The notes under the pieces are model-generated. The model ran no database searches, had not been told where the DNA came from, and worked only from the letters and a program-made list of their open reading frames with translations. From Hormiphora californensis (lineage: Eukaryota; Ctenophora; Tentaculata; Cydippida; Pleurobrachiidae), in assembly GCA_020137815.1 (NCBI GenBank), contig CM035357.1:3182528-3246527 (forward strand): a stretch of DNA of 64,000 nt, in the 5' to 3' direction. Shown here piece after piece: positions 41,471 through 57,204 of the stretch; position 1 is the stretch's first letter; every line of letters starts with the position of its first letter. The position numbers were made by a program, and so were the translations under genes.

Positions 41471-42934
41471 TTAAATATAACCACCCATTTTGAGCATACT
41501 GTTCGCGTATGCCATCGGCTTCACATCAGGATGAGGGACAGCTGCAAACGTCGTGAACTTGGGCACCAGATCCGTCGTCAGGGTGATGAAGGCTCCTTTG
41601 TTACCCATTTGATCACAGTAGTTCGGTGCGGAGAAGACCGTGATACACTTACCATCGTGACTCACCTCATACCCCTCATCTTTCACCTCGTGCGATCTGA
41701 TCACATACCTCAGCTTGTTCCGTTCCAGGAAGTTAGATGTGATATCAGGTCCAAACTGGACCCCCACACCCCGTTTAGAGGCACTCCGACCCTTGAAGGC
41801 CTGAGGATCTGACCAGAGAAGATCACACATGGCACCACTATCAGGTGGTTGCCGGTTCCTATCAATCCCCTCGATATCCTCCAACATGATCCCATCTTCC
41901 TGGAACAGTCCTCCATGTGTCACAAACACCTCACTGTTAATCACGTGACACAGCGGCAACCAGTTGAAAATCTCCGTGAAGAATTCACTCATGTCCTTAC
42001 TGTATTTCTCTTTCACCTCACCATCGAACCCGTAAATGTTGTTCATGTTGATGCTCTCGTGATTACCCCGGGCCATGAACATACTATCCGGGTAAAGGAG
42101 CTTAAACCCAAACAGTGTGAATATCACCTCAACAGAGAAGGAGCCCCTGTCCACGAAAGTCGCCGTTGAAGAGATATGGGATTGTCCGGGGAGGGTGGTC
42201 CGTTAATCTCGAAGATGTTTAGGAGATCATAATACTGACCGTGGATGTCTCCACATACTGTGAATTTGTTGCTTGCTGGGATAGTTATCCGAACCAGGGA
42301 GCACTGTGTCTCAAAGTATTTCTTGATGTTGATAAGCATTCCGTAGGCATATTTCCGGTGAAGAACCTTTTGGTCTTTGTACCATCCCATCAACTCTTCC
42401 ATGAACTGTGACGTGATTGTGAAGTTCTCGTCATCTAACCGTGGTCCCTTGTACGAATCTTCCACTACCATATTCTCCAAATCCAAGCTCGTCCGCCACA
42501 CTCTTCTTCAGACTGTCAACATTAATCGCCTTCTCAAACGCGATCCTTTTCACAATCTTGTCAGCACTCCTTGTACTTGAATCTGAGCGTCTTTGTCTTT
42601 GGGCATGGCCCGCCGGACGGTAGTCATAATCAGCCAGAGACTTCTTGTAGCGACCAAGAGCCATGTTAGCCTCGGCTCGGCGGTAGTACGCCTTCAGGTA
42701 GGTTCCGGTCCAGTTCGAGAGGCTTTGTCAGCGTCTGTAATGGCATAACCGAAAGCACTCTGTTCTGAGGTATGCAAAGGATCGGTTTCCATAGAAGGCA
42801 GGGCACAACACCGTTCTTTTCTAATTGCTTTGGAGTACCATTCAATGGCGGATTGGTATTTCTTCTCCTTGAAAAACTGGTTCGCTGTAGCTTTGAACTG
42901 ATCTGCCTCTTCTTCAGATGTTAGAGGACACCAT
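41471..42934 (-). CDS. PPP5C: Ser/Thr protein phosphatase 5 (TPR-PP2A-like), needs 11-12 single-base +1 frame changes
   Basis: The - strand reads as one conserved PP5 only if a base is skipped at these + positions: 42919 (probable), 42822, 42800, 42751, 42720, 42701, 42622, 42576, 42563, 42487, 42177, 42155. Removing twelve leaves 1452 bases, giving 483 residues (human PP5 has 499). TPR segments: [51 protein letters not shown]. Catalytic part: [58 protein letters not shown], and C-terminal [10 protein letters not shown]. All metal and active-site motifs are present. The last 684 bases and the stretch 42486-42178 have no break. The start ATG at 42934 is the best candidate, but an upstream exon is possible. 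In other animals PP5 acts with HSP90. Confidence 0.9.
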
Positions 42935-43006
42935 GCCTGCTAATGATGGATGTTGAACAGTTAGAATATAATGCTGAGAAAGGGGATGTTATATTTGTAG
43001 CGGGGG

Positions 43007-43135
43007 ATGTTTAGAATTATCTGTAAGGATTAGGGGGATGTTTATAATTATCTGTAGGGATTAGGGGGGATGTTTAGAATTATCTGTAAGGATTAGGGGG
43101 ATGTTTAGAATTATCTATTGGGATTAGGGGGTGAT
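43007..43135. repeat. 31-bp tandem repeat upstream of PPP5C
   Basis: About four copies of ATGTTTAGAATTATCTGTAA plus GGATTAGGGGG. On the gene strand each copy contains CTTACAG or CTACAG, a splice-acceptor-like string. The rest of 42935-43550 shows no gene. Confidence 0.85.
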
Positions 43136-43550
43136 GTTAGAATGATCTGAGCTGTACAGACTCGACTACAGGGGGTGATCTGTTTTTTCAAACCCCCTTT
43201 TCTTTCATTTAAAAAGAAAAGTGGGTTTGAAAAAAACAAATCCATATATGGATAAATAAAATGGGTCATTGAGAATGGGATCACAGGGTTGGGCTTCAAT
43301 AGGAGAGCTATCACATATAGGTTACATTGATACAAGAAGGAGAAAATGATATATGGACTGGGATAAAAACACTGAAAATCATTCGAAAAATTCGAAAAAA
43401 TATCACATTTCAAACTTGAAAAACACACATGTAAAAGATAAGTCATTTCAATAATCCTTTTTTCACACCCCTCCTGACCACTAGGTGATTGATACGAAGT
43501 CTCAAGTCGACCCACCGGGACACTCCCGCACGGATGGGTAACTACCAACA

Positions 43551-44519
43551 CTAAGTGGGCGGAGGAAGGTTTAAAGGAGTAGCAGTAGTAGAGAACAGGG
43601 TTGATGGGGGTGGCTGGGGCTCAAACGGTAATAAGGAACCAAACTGGAAGTGCTGAATAACTGGCTGTTTGCACAAAACTTCAGCTTTATACATTTTAAT
43701 AAGTCCCTGGTTAACTTTGGTCCACGTTTTCACCGCTGAGATATTCCACAATTGGTTACTATGCTCAGCAAATGGACCTCGCTTAACGTCATTAATAAAC
43801 TTGATACACCCCAAAAACATGTAATTCTCGTGGTGTTTTGTCACCACTTCCTGAGCGACAAAATCACCCGGTGAGATAGAGGGATGTGCGATGAGTTGAG
43901 AGCTACCGAAGATAAAGGGAATGAACTGGTAATCATCCAGTCCCCAGACGCCCTGACTTCCGGCAGGTTCCAACTTGTAATGTAGTTGTATCCTCCTCAT
44001 TACAGAGAGATATTTCCGGAAAAGATGGAAGACAGTAGCCACGTGGTCACACTCACTAAACAGTCCTACTTTGTACAAGCAACAACAAAACGCAAGAAAG
44101 TTGATCTCGTGACCTGTTCCGTAGTCAATGCGAGTAAAATTCCCAAAACTATCATCAAAATAAACCTTCAACTCCACAATCCCACCCTTCTTATCCTCTG
44201 GTATCAATGCCTCTAACCAAGCCTGTGATTTAGCTACAATGGCTGCACCCAAAGTTTTAAATGCCCGATTTCCGAACCTCTGTTGCTGCTCCTCTAGCGG
44301 GATACCGTCGACCTCTTCCAAAACAAGATCCAACACTGCGGTCATACTCTTCACGGCATCGGATAGGCTGTACTCAACTGTAAATGATTTCCCTCTGACG
44401 GAGGTGTTTAGTGTGGCGAGGAACCCCAGCAGCTCGTGATATGCTTTGGATTTCAGCCACAACTCGACGTCATCCTGGGTCTTAACACGCCTCTCTGGTG
44501 TGCGGAACTCCTCTGACAT
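43551..44519 (-). CDS. PTPA: PP2A phosphatase activator PTPA (PPP2R4)
   Basis: 322 codons, intact and intronless. Family signatures: GNRAFKTLG, YFDDSFGNFTRIDYGTGHE (the conserved GTGHE loop), FLAFCCCLYKVGLF, WGLDDYQFIPFIFGSSQL, HPSISPGDF and NYMFLGCIKFINDVKRGPF. PTPA is a peptidyl-prolyl isomerase-fold chaperone that loads metal into and activates PP2A in cytosol and nucleus. Length matches the family (human 323-358). The C-terminal 20 residues are proline- and threonine-rich. It lies between PPP5C and ZNF830, all on the - strand. Confidence 0.96.
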   Translation of the reverse strand: MSEEFRTPERRVKTQDDVELWLKSKAYHELLGFLATLNTSVRGKSFTVEYSLSDAVKSMTAVLDLVLEEVDGIPLEEQQQRFGNRAFKTLGAAIVAKSQAWLEALIPEDKKGGIVELKVYFDDSFGNFTRIDYGTGHEINFLAFCCCLYKVGLFSECDHVATVFHLFRKYLSVMRRIQLHYKLEPAGSQGVWGLDDYQFIPFIFGSSQLIAHPSISPGDFVAQEVVTKHHENYMFLGCIKFINDVKRGPFAEHSNQLWNISAVKTWTKVNQGLIKMYKAEVLCKQPVIQHFQFGSLLPFEPQPPPSTLFSTTATPLNLPPPT

Positions 44520-44823
44520 TCTAAAGAGGAGCAGTAGAGGAGAGAGAACTTTCTGAAGAGGGGAGGCAGGGGAGGAGATTAAATTCTAAAGAGAGGCGGA
44601 GGAGGAGAGTTGTCAATTCAAATTAAATTATACGTTGACGTAAAAAGCAATTTGATCACCAATTTAATAACAAATGTACTCTGCTCTTTCAAAGAACTTC
44701 TTCGTATCTCAAGTCTGATAAAAAACTTGTATTGTTCATACGGAGTGCATACCATCACACAACTCAAATAAAAAAGTTTATGTCACCACCACAGCGCAGT
44801 ACCAACACTGAACACAAATTCCA

Positions 44824-45837
44824 TCACCAGTTCCTTCTCGTCCTCCAGTCCATTAATGAATCATCCTCCATATCACTGCTGTCACTGTCCTCCTCCATCT
44901 TCACATCGGTCTCCATTTCTACCTCCCCTTCCACCCCTTCCTCTTTCTTAACCTCATCCTTCACTTCGAACTTCAACTTTTCCTCCAGTGTGGTGATGTC
45001 TTCTGGACAAACGATCCCAGTGGTGACAGAGTCCTGTATTGATTCCACCCTGTAGTCCCACAGCTTCTGATCAATCCCAATGTCTGCCTCTCGTTCCTCT
45101 CTGAGCTTTTGATCATCTTCTGCGAGAATGTCATTATACCGAACGTCCTCCGCCTCCATCTCATTCTGAAACTTCTCCCACTCCACCTCAGCCGGGTCTT
45201 TGTATTCTACTTTCCGGGCTTTGGCATCCGCTTTGGCATCGTCGAAGAAACCATCAGGTATTGCTGTTGTAGGTTTACTCCCTTCACCGGTATCACTTGC
45301 TTCCGTAGTTGCTTCAGATTCGTCCACCTCCACAGTTGGATTAATGTTTTCATCAAAGAATCCGGTGGGTAGGTTGGATTTTACTTCATCCACCTTCGCT
45401 TTCACTACTTCCTCATTTACCTGTTTGACCTTCGGGACAAAGCCCTCAGGTAACGTTGGCACAACTCTCGATGACTTTTTCAGAATTCCTCTAGGCTTTT
45501 CTGGATCTTCAACTTCTGGCTCTGTTGTTCCTCCTTTTGGTTTCTGCTGTTCTTCAACTTTTGGTTTTTTCAACGATCTTGGTGGGGCTTCCTGTTTGGG
45601 AGGTGCCCGTTTCACTGCCTTTCCGGGCTCCCCGTTGCCAGTATCGAGTTTACCGGACTTAAATAAAAGATATTTGTCCTTGTGAGATTTTGAAGACAGG
45701 TGAACTTTCCATACGTTGGCATTTTTGATGAGCGAATTACAAAGCAAACAATAGAGATCCCCCTTGGAGTTGTATTTAGCGAGAGGGTGGTCAACTTTGA
45801 CATTTGCAGTGTTCGATTTCAGTTTGTTGAGCTTCAT
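44824..45837 (-). CDS. ZNF830: Zinc finger protein 830 homologue (CCDC16)
   Basis: 337 codons from the ATG at 45837. A longer frame starts upstream, but CTCTCAG directly before ATATGAAG looks like a splice acceptor. The N-terminus has a C2H2-type (U1-like) finger, LYCLLCNSLIKNANVWKVHL with SKSH. A low-complexity middle follows (KKPKVEEQQKPK), then LPTGFFDENINPT and IPDGFFDDAKADAKARKVEY. The C-terminal coiled region has WEKFQNEMEAEDVRYNDILA, and the end is acidic (DWRTRRNW). Family members are nuclear and associated with the spliceosome. The finger-plus-GFFDD layout supports the assignment. Confidence 0.88.
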   Translation of the reverse strand: MKLNKLKSNTANVKVDHPLAKYNSKGDLYCLLCNSLIKNANVWKVHLSSKSHKDKYLLFKSGKLDTGNGEPGKAVKRAPPKQEAPPRSLKKPKVEEQQKPKGGTTEPEVEDPEKPRGILKKSSRVVPTLPEGFVPKVKQVNEEVVKAKVDEVKSNLPTGFFDENINPTVEVDESEATTEASDTGEGSKPTTAIPDGFFDDAKADAKARKVEYKDPAEVEWEKFQNEMEAEDVRYNDILAEDDQKLREEREADIGIDQKLWDYRVESIQDSVTTGIVCPEDITTLEEKLKFEVKDEVKKEEGVEGEVEMETDVKMEEDSDSSDMEDDSLMDWRTRRNW

Positions 45838-46784
45838 ATCTGAGAGGAAAGTGGTTATCAGCAAACACATTTAATCATACATTGTCACGGTGCTATGCTA
45901 CTGCATACACAGATTTAACGATGGCGTAATTAAACCAAGGCCCAAGCGAGAAATTTGGCAAATGGCACGTACACAGAGCTGAGATTTCTATGGAAGTTAC
46001 ACCTGAAGATAATGATACTTCAAACAAATTTAAGATTATGATTTAGTGGAATAAGCGCTTAGGCGTGCCATCAATGTGAACGTATGCTGTCGCTGGTAGT
46101 TGCAGTATGCATCGAATTGATCAACCACGCATGTAGGGGAAGGGGGGCAGGGTGCGCCATGGCCCCAGTACTTTTCAGGAAATGGCCCCAGTGCTTTTCA
46201 TTATTAGACAAAACCTATGACTTTTTGGCCTAAAAACCGAAAAATTTTCTCGGGCTCCGCTGTCGCTTCGCCCAATCTATTCAAATTTTCAATAGAAAAG
46301 TTGATGTATGTCATATCACGTGACCAACAAAATTTGGCCCCACCATTTTCAAAACTTCCCCTACATGCCTGTGATCAACCGTTCGTCTTCTGTTGCACAG
46401 TCGTGTGCGGCTATTTTTGCCTTTAATTTAGACAGAGACGGCCGAACGGAGGAAAAATCTTCCAATTTTTGGAATTTTTTTAAAAAACTTTTTGGGAAAC
46501 ATTTTTGTGAAAATTTTGGACAAATTTTTGGAAAGTAGGCTATACAGATACTTAAAATGCGCGGCATTAAATGGTGCCGGCTAAAAAATAATAGTTAACG
46601 CTGCATTAATGAACGCGCGCTTTGAAAAGATTCGAAAAATCCAAATTTCAGAAAGCGAACCTGCTCTTCAAAAATCGCGCTGAAATCGAAGAATTCGCGT
46701 CTCCTACCACCCTGTTTGCCTCTCTGTCGACACCCACCTTTGCTTTTGCTTATCCTATTCTTTATTCACCAGAGGCATGTCATA
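45838..46784. promoter_or_regulatory. Divergent promoter region of ZNF830 and CTDP1
   Basis: Head-to-head start regions 950 bp apart with a MITE at 46126-46371 between them. TTCACCAG just before the CTDP1 ATG could be an acceptor of a 5' untranslated intron. I see no clear TATA box. Assignment as a promoter is by position only. Confidence 0.5.
46126..46371. mobile_element. hAT-type MITE with 8-bp duplication
   Basis: Termini CACGCATGTAGGGGAAG and CTTCCCCTACATGCCTG, flanked by the perfect 8-bp duplication TGATCAAC (46118-46125 and 46372-46379). 246 bp, no transposase. Eight-base duplications and CA...TG ends fit hAT elements. Confidence 0.85.
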
Positions 46785-49046
46785 ATGAATGTTTTAGAGC
46801 ACAAGTTTACAGATGACATCACTTTGGTCCGCATGGTCGCAAAGCCTGGCAAGAAGATCCGATCACAAGGGGTCCTGTTCAGCTATCGATTAGCATCTAA
46901 CCCCAAGAAAACTCTTACCCATCGTGCAACGGAGTTCCAAGTTGTCCAAGAAGTACTGGTGAGTTCTGGAAATGTCGCCAACGGAACCTCAATCATCCGG
47001 TGTAAGGTGGGCTGCCTGCACCCTATCATCGCGTTTGGTCTTTGTTCGGTGTGTGGTCTGGATTTGAAAGACGATGAATCAATCGAGAAGCAGAACAAAG
47101 TGTCCATGATCCATGCCATTCCCCAAGTGTCGGTCAGTGAGTCAGAGGCTTCAGAACTGGGTATGTCAGACATTCGCAATCAGCTCAAACACAGAAAATT
47201 AACACTTGTCGTTGATCTTGATCAAACAATAATCCACACGTCCACAACAGATGATATTCCAGAGGGAATCCCGGGGGTGTTTAACTTTTTTCTCAGTTCC
47301 AAAAGGTTCCGTTATTCGACGAGAATCAGGCCAGGAACGGAGAAATTCCTCGATGAAATGAGTAAACTATATGAGATGCATGTTTTTACCATGGGGGCAC
47401 GGGATTACGCAGATACAATAACCGCTGCCCTTGATCCCTCGAAACGTTACTTCTCCTCCCGTGTTCTCTCCCGAGATGAGTGCTTTGACAACCACTCCAA
47501 AGTCCCCAAACTCCAAGCCCTCTTCCCCAAAGGTGACAAACTTGTTGTGATCATTGATGATAGATTTGACATGTGGTCAAGTTGTCCCAACCTCATCAGG
47601 GTTCATCCTTATGGCTTCTTTGAAGATGTAGGGGATATAAACGACCCTCGGAAAAGGGGCGCTCGGGGGGCAGGCACCGCTCACAGTCGGGCTGCAGCAG
47701 CTTCCAGCTCCAATTCATCGGTTGCTCAGTTTAAAAAGAACAAACCCCTGACTCGGGACCATGCGGAATTTTGTTTTAAAACTGCTGCTACCAATGTTGA
47801 CGTTGTTAACTCAATACCCAAACGAGCTGATGATGATGAAAGCGTGGATTTTGAGGAATCTTTAAAAATCCTCCGTACGTTACTCCTCGATGGTATGTTT
47901 GAACTTTCTATCCTCTTCCTCCGGTCACTTAAATCTCATGTCAAAGCAGATAGTGAGAAGGAAAAGGAGAAGACTGCGGAGGAAGACCAGATGGAAACAG
48001 AAGAAGTAACCGGGGAAAGTGGAACAAATAAAGAAGAAGATTCTGGAGATGATGCAGAAAAGATAGTTAGAGAACTGATCACCTCACCAGACGAGACATC
48101 TGCCCTATCTTCCTACTACATGAAATACATTGAAGAGGGAAAAGAGAGAACTGAAGAGCGGGCTGTCCTACAGAAATCATCCCCGCTCTACCGACTCTAC
48201 TCGGCTCGAGCAGAACAGGACGGTGATAGGTATCTAGAGACATTATCTCGGTTACTACGTGAGATCCACGCCAAGTTTTACAGTTCCTACACCCCCGACA
48301 TGGCATCAGACGTGACATCTCTACCCGATACCAAGGTGATAATGCCACAATTGAGACAAGTCTGGAAGGGTTACAATGTTGTGTTTAGTGGTCTGATCCC
48401 CACTAATGTATCCCATCCTAAAAACCATCCTGTCTGGTGTGCGGCGTTACAACTGGGAGCTGATGTTAGTGTTACTCTTTCTAAACAGGGGGACAAGAAG
48501 ACGACCCACCTGGTAACATCCCGTGCTGACACTGGTAAAGTTCACCAGGCACTCAAGATGGGGATACCAATTGTGAGACCTGAGTGGTTGTGGGAATGTT
48601 TTAATGAGTGGAAGGATGTTCCTACTGGACCCTTTGAGTGGGAAGGGTTGAAAAAGAGGCCTGCTAGCAAGGAGGAGAGGGAGCAGTTTAGTAAGAGTGT
48701 GGGAGGGGAGGTTGCGCTGTTGGACCTCGCGGCTCAGGTAGACGAGGCGTTGGAGGAAGATGATGGGGAGGAAGAGAAAGAGGATGAGGAGGATGGGTAT
48801 GGGTCTAGTTACTCCGGGTCTTCTTCCTCAGAGGTCGAGGAACTGGGAAGCAATGATCTAACAGGTGCACCCGAAACAAACCGAAAACGGAAACGTTCCG
48901 ATAATAACAGTGATGATGAGAATTCAGATGATTCAGATGAAGACAATAATAATTCGTTAGAGGGGTCACTGTTGGATGAACTTGAAGCGGAGTTTACTGA
49001 ACAGCTAGATGATGCAGCTGATGGTGAGAGTTTACAAACTTTATAG
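46785..49046 (+). CDS. CTDP1: RNA polymerase II CTD phosphatase FCP1 (CTDP1), intronless
   Basis: 753 codons from the ATG at 46785. The frame is open upstream to 46716 without another ATG. The catalytic FCPH domain has LTLVVDLDQTIIHT near residue 144, the DxDxT nucleophile motif. It also has RPGTEKFLDEMSKLYEMHVFT, ARDYADTI, RDEC and VVIIDDRFDMW. A BRCT domain spans about 528-620 (VVFSGLIPT to RPEWLWECFNEWK). Acidic, Ser-rich C-terminal tracts follow, as in other FCP1 proteins. The enzyme removes phosphate from the Pol II tail to recycle polymerase. Slightly shorter than human CTDP1 (961). No frame breaks. Confidence 0.96.
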   Translation: MNVLEHKFTDDITLVRMVAKPGKKIRSQGVLFSYRLASNPKKTLTHRATEFQVVQEVLVSSGNVANGTSIIRCKVGCLHPIIAFGLCSVCGLDLKDDESIEKQNKVSMIHAIPQVSVSESEASELGMSDIRNQLKHRKLTLVVDLDQTIIHTSTTDDIPEGIPGVFNFFLSSKRFRYSTRIRPGTEKFLDEMSKLYEMHVFTMGARDYADTITAALDPSKRYFSSRVLSRDECFDNHSKVPKLQALFPKGDKLVVIIDDRFDMWSSCPNLIRVHPYGFFEDVGDINDPRKRGARGAGTAHSRAAAASSSNSSVAQFKKNKPLTRDHAEFCFKTAATNVDVVNSIPKRADDDESVDFEESLKILRTLLLDGMFELSILFLRSLKSHVKADSEKEKEKTAEEDQMETEEVTGESGTNKEEDSGDDAEKIVRELITSPDETSALSSYYMKYIEEGKERTEERAVLQKSSPLYRLYSARAEQDGDRYLETLSRLLREIHAKFYSSYTPDMASDVTSLPDTKVIMPQLRQVWKGYNVVFSGLIPTNVSHPKNHPVWCAALQLGADVSVTLSKQGDKKTTHLVTSRADTGKVHQALKMGIPIVRPEWLWECFNEWKDVPTGPFEWEGLKKRPASKEEREQFSKSVGGEVALLDLAAQVDEALEEDDGEEEKEDEEDGYGSSYSGSSSSEVEELGSNDLTGAPETNRKRKRSDNNSDDENSDDSDEDNNNSLEGSLLDELEAEFTEQLDDAADGESLQTL

Positions 49047-49075
49047 CGTTTTGTATTGTATCCCGGGGGAACAAG

Positions 49076-49168
49076 CCTTACCAGAATCAGGAAATACTGG
49101 TCCCTGATTGGCTGATAACCAGTCAAGTCACCTAAATATTGAGTTCTGATTGGTTGTTTACTTGTGTC
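49076..49168. mobile_element. 93-bp MITE (Mutator-like family) just after CTDP1
   Basis: Core AATCAGGAAATACTGGTCCC to GAGTTCTGATTGGTTGTTTA as in the other copies, with eroded ends. Flanked by GGGGGAACAAG (49065-49075 and 49169-49179). It starts 30 bp after the CTDP1 stop, so probably lies in the 3' untranslated region. Confidence 0.8.
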
Positions 49169-49179
49169 GGGGGAACAAG

Positions 49180-49659
49180 TCATACCACCTGTCAATTCCT
49201 CCAGCTGGACACGATAATTTCATTTGCCTTTTATCCCGTGAAACGGTGAGGGGCGATAAGAAAAAGATGTGTGAGTTTCGTATAATGTTTACTTGTTATA
49301 TATATTTTACTTTTTTGCCTGTCAGATCATACCTTTTCACTGGTATATAAAGTCACACTTTCTTTCTCAACTGCCAGTGGTATTTTATATTCCTCGATGG
49401 TATTTGGAAAATATATTGTTAACAAATAACAATATTAATCTGTGTGCGTCAACTGTTGTTTTTAATTTTCTCAAATTACCGAAAAATGTTTAAACCTTGT
49501 GTTTTCCCACCTGACGACATCTAATTGGTCCTATATTGCAGCTGTATCCAGCTCGTATTCCCTCTGTTCCTAGTTCCTATCAGATTTCTCATTTCTCTCA
49601 AACTAAATATCTCTATATCCCTCACTCTATCTCCCTCTCTCTATCTCCCTCTTTTTATC
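49180..49659. other. Region 3' of CTDP1, no gene recognised
   Basis: AT-rich, likely end of the CTDP1 transcript and start of the next transcription unit. No repeat recognised before 49660. Confidence 0.5.
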
Positions 49660-50186
49660 TCTCTCCTAAGTGCTGTAGCAATCTCACTTTCTATTCTCTC
49701 TCCTTCGCTAATATAATAATCTCACTTTCTCTCTCCTTCATTAGCGTACCAATCTCACTTTCTCTCTCCTTAACTAATATACCAATCTCACTTTATCTCT
49801 CCTTCGCTAATATAATAATCTCACTTTCTCTCCTTCACTAATATAACAATCTCACTTTCTCTCTCTCCTTCACTAACATACCAATCTCACTTTTTCTCTC
49901 CTTCACTAATGTTCCAATCTCACTTTCTCTCCTCAGCTAACGTACTAATCTCACTTTTTCTCTCTTTCGCTAATGTACCAATCTCACTTTATCTCTCCTT
50001 CGATAATGTAATAATCTCACTTTCTCTCTCCTACACTAATGTAATAATCTCACTTCACCTCTCCTTCGCTAATATAACAATCTCACTTTCTCTCTCCTTC
50101 CTTAATATGCCAATCTCACTTTGTCTCTCCTTCGCTAATGTAACAATCTCACTTTCTCTCTCCTTAACTAATACAACAATCTCACT
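49660..50186. repeat. 33-bp CT-rich minisatellite ending at an acceptor-like site
   Basis: About fifteen copies of CTAATATAACAATCTCACTT plus TCTCTCTCCTTCG. The last copy runs into CACTTTAG/GCAG, so the array forms the polypyrimidine side of a possible splice acceptor. Two more copies lie at about 51262-51335. Confidence 0.85.
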
Positions 50187-50247
50187 TTAGGCAGGTAAAT
50201 GAGGGTGTGACACCACAAGCTCTCTCCCTGATGTTACAAACCAACAA

Positions 50248-55738
<5,491 letters not shown>

Positions 55739-56011
55739 GTAAATTAAAGCTCTAATTAAATAGTCAATTAAGCCGAGCTTATCATAAAAAAGTTCGGCAG
55801 TGCAATACTTCATCTCAATTCTATCTCAGTACTTTTTTTGAGCGATCAAACATCGAGATCGGATCGATATCATCCGACTATTTTTACATGTCACCCGAAT
55901 AACTGTACTGCTTTGTTTAACTTGCTTCTCCCCCCTCCGCCCCAAATCATTATTTTGTGGTCCTCCTTTGTTTAGCCTTCTTGGAGTGCCTTTTTGAAGG
56001 TTTGACAACTA

Positions 56012-57058
56012 CAGTCGGACCCCGATTTAACGGCACCCTCGGGGGAAAGGGTTTTGTCCGTTAAATCGGGGTGTCCGTTAAATCGGGGTAGAGCATATTT
56101 GGTCCATAAAACCCTATTTTTGTCCAAAATGCTGTACTAAAACACCTCTAAGTGTTAAATGCAATGTCCATGTATTGATTACATGATCATTTCTGATTAG
56201 AAAAAGAAAGTAATTTCAAAGTAATTTCAAAATAAGTTATAAAAATTTTCTCAGGTACTATATCAACCACGTTCGAATCGTTTATCGAATCAGTGCATCT
56301 TATCACGGTCGCTTGTAGTGGGAAAACGGTAATGGAAAACGAAGATACAGTAAGACGACGCGCAACCGTGACCAATCAGGGGGCTAGTACGTGCTGACAC
56401 ATGAACTTTTTGCCGCGCGTTATGCACCGTGCGCGTCTCCTTACTGTATTTTCATTACGGTAATTTGACTACAAGCAGCACTGTATCGCATGTCTTGCTG
56501 CTAATTAGACGAACCGATACGTGATACCATGCCGAATCGGGGCACTTTAAGCGGGGTGAGGAAGAATTTGAATTTCAAAATATATTTTTCTCTGAAAAAT
56601 CATGGGAGCACCGATCAAAGCTTTGACAATCATTCTGTAAAATTTTGCAAAAAAAGTTATGAAAATTGTTCAAAGGTATATCAACCACGTCCGAATCGTG
56701 TTTCGAATCAGTGCATTTTATCGCACGTCCTGTCGCTAATTAGACGGTTCGAAACGAACCGATACGTGATCCCCATCAGGCCAGTTTAACAAGCGTCAAA
56801 ATTGTGATTCGATGGGCCTCACGGGGATCACATATCTGTTCGTTTTGAACCGTCTAATTACCGGCAAGACATGCAATAAGATGCACCGATTCGAAACACG
56901 ATTCGGACGTGGTTTTTCAAAAAATATTCAAAAAAAATTTCAAAAAAAATTTCAAAAAAAAATTTCAAAAAAAATTTCAAAAAATTTTGGGGGAAATTTA
57001 TCCTGCCGTTAAATCGGGGTGCCGCTAAATCGGGGGCCGTTAAATCGGGGTCCGACTG
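56012..57058. mobile_element. 1047-bp pogo-like foldback element (long form)
   Basis: CAGTCGGACCCCGATTTAAC and complement, flanked by TA. The interior shares with 27909-28886 the TCGAAACGAACCGATACGTG and ACCGATTCGAAACACGATTC strings. No transposase frame. Confidence 0.85.
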
Positions 57059-57138
57059 TATAATTATCATCATGGTCGCGTGAGCGGCCCCCATCACCAT
57101 TATAACAAACCTCGATTCAACCTCTTTAACTTTCTATT

Positions 57139-57139
<1 letters not shown>

Positions 57140-57203
<64 letters not shown>
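57140..57203. repeat. (CT)n microsatellite
   Basis: Pure CT run. Confidence 0.95.

Positions 57204-57204
<1 letters not shown>

Noticed and set aside
41471-42934. Treating PPP5C simply as a pseudogene
   Set aside because: All breaks are +1, no deletions, no motif loss, and no other stop once the extra bases are skipped; a pseudogene cannot be excluded but fits poorly.
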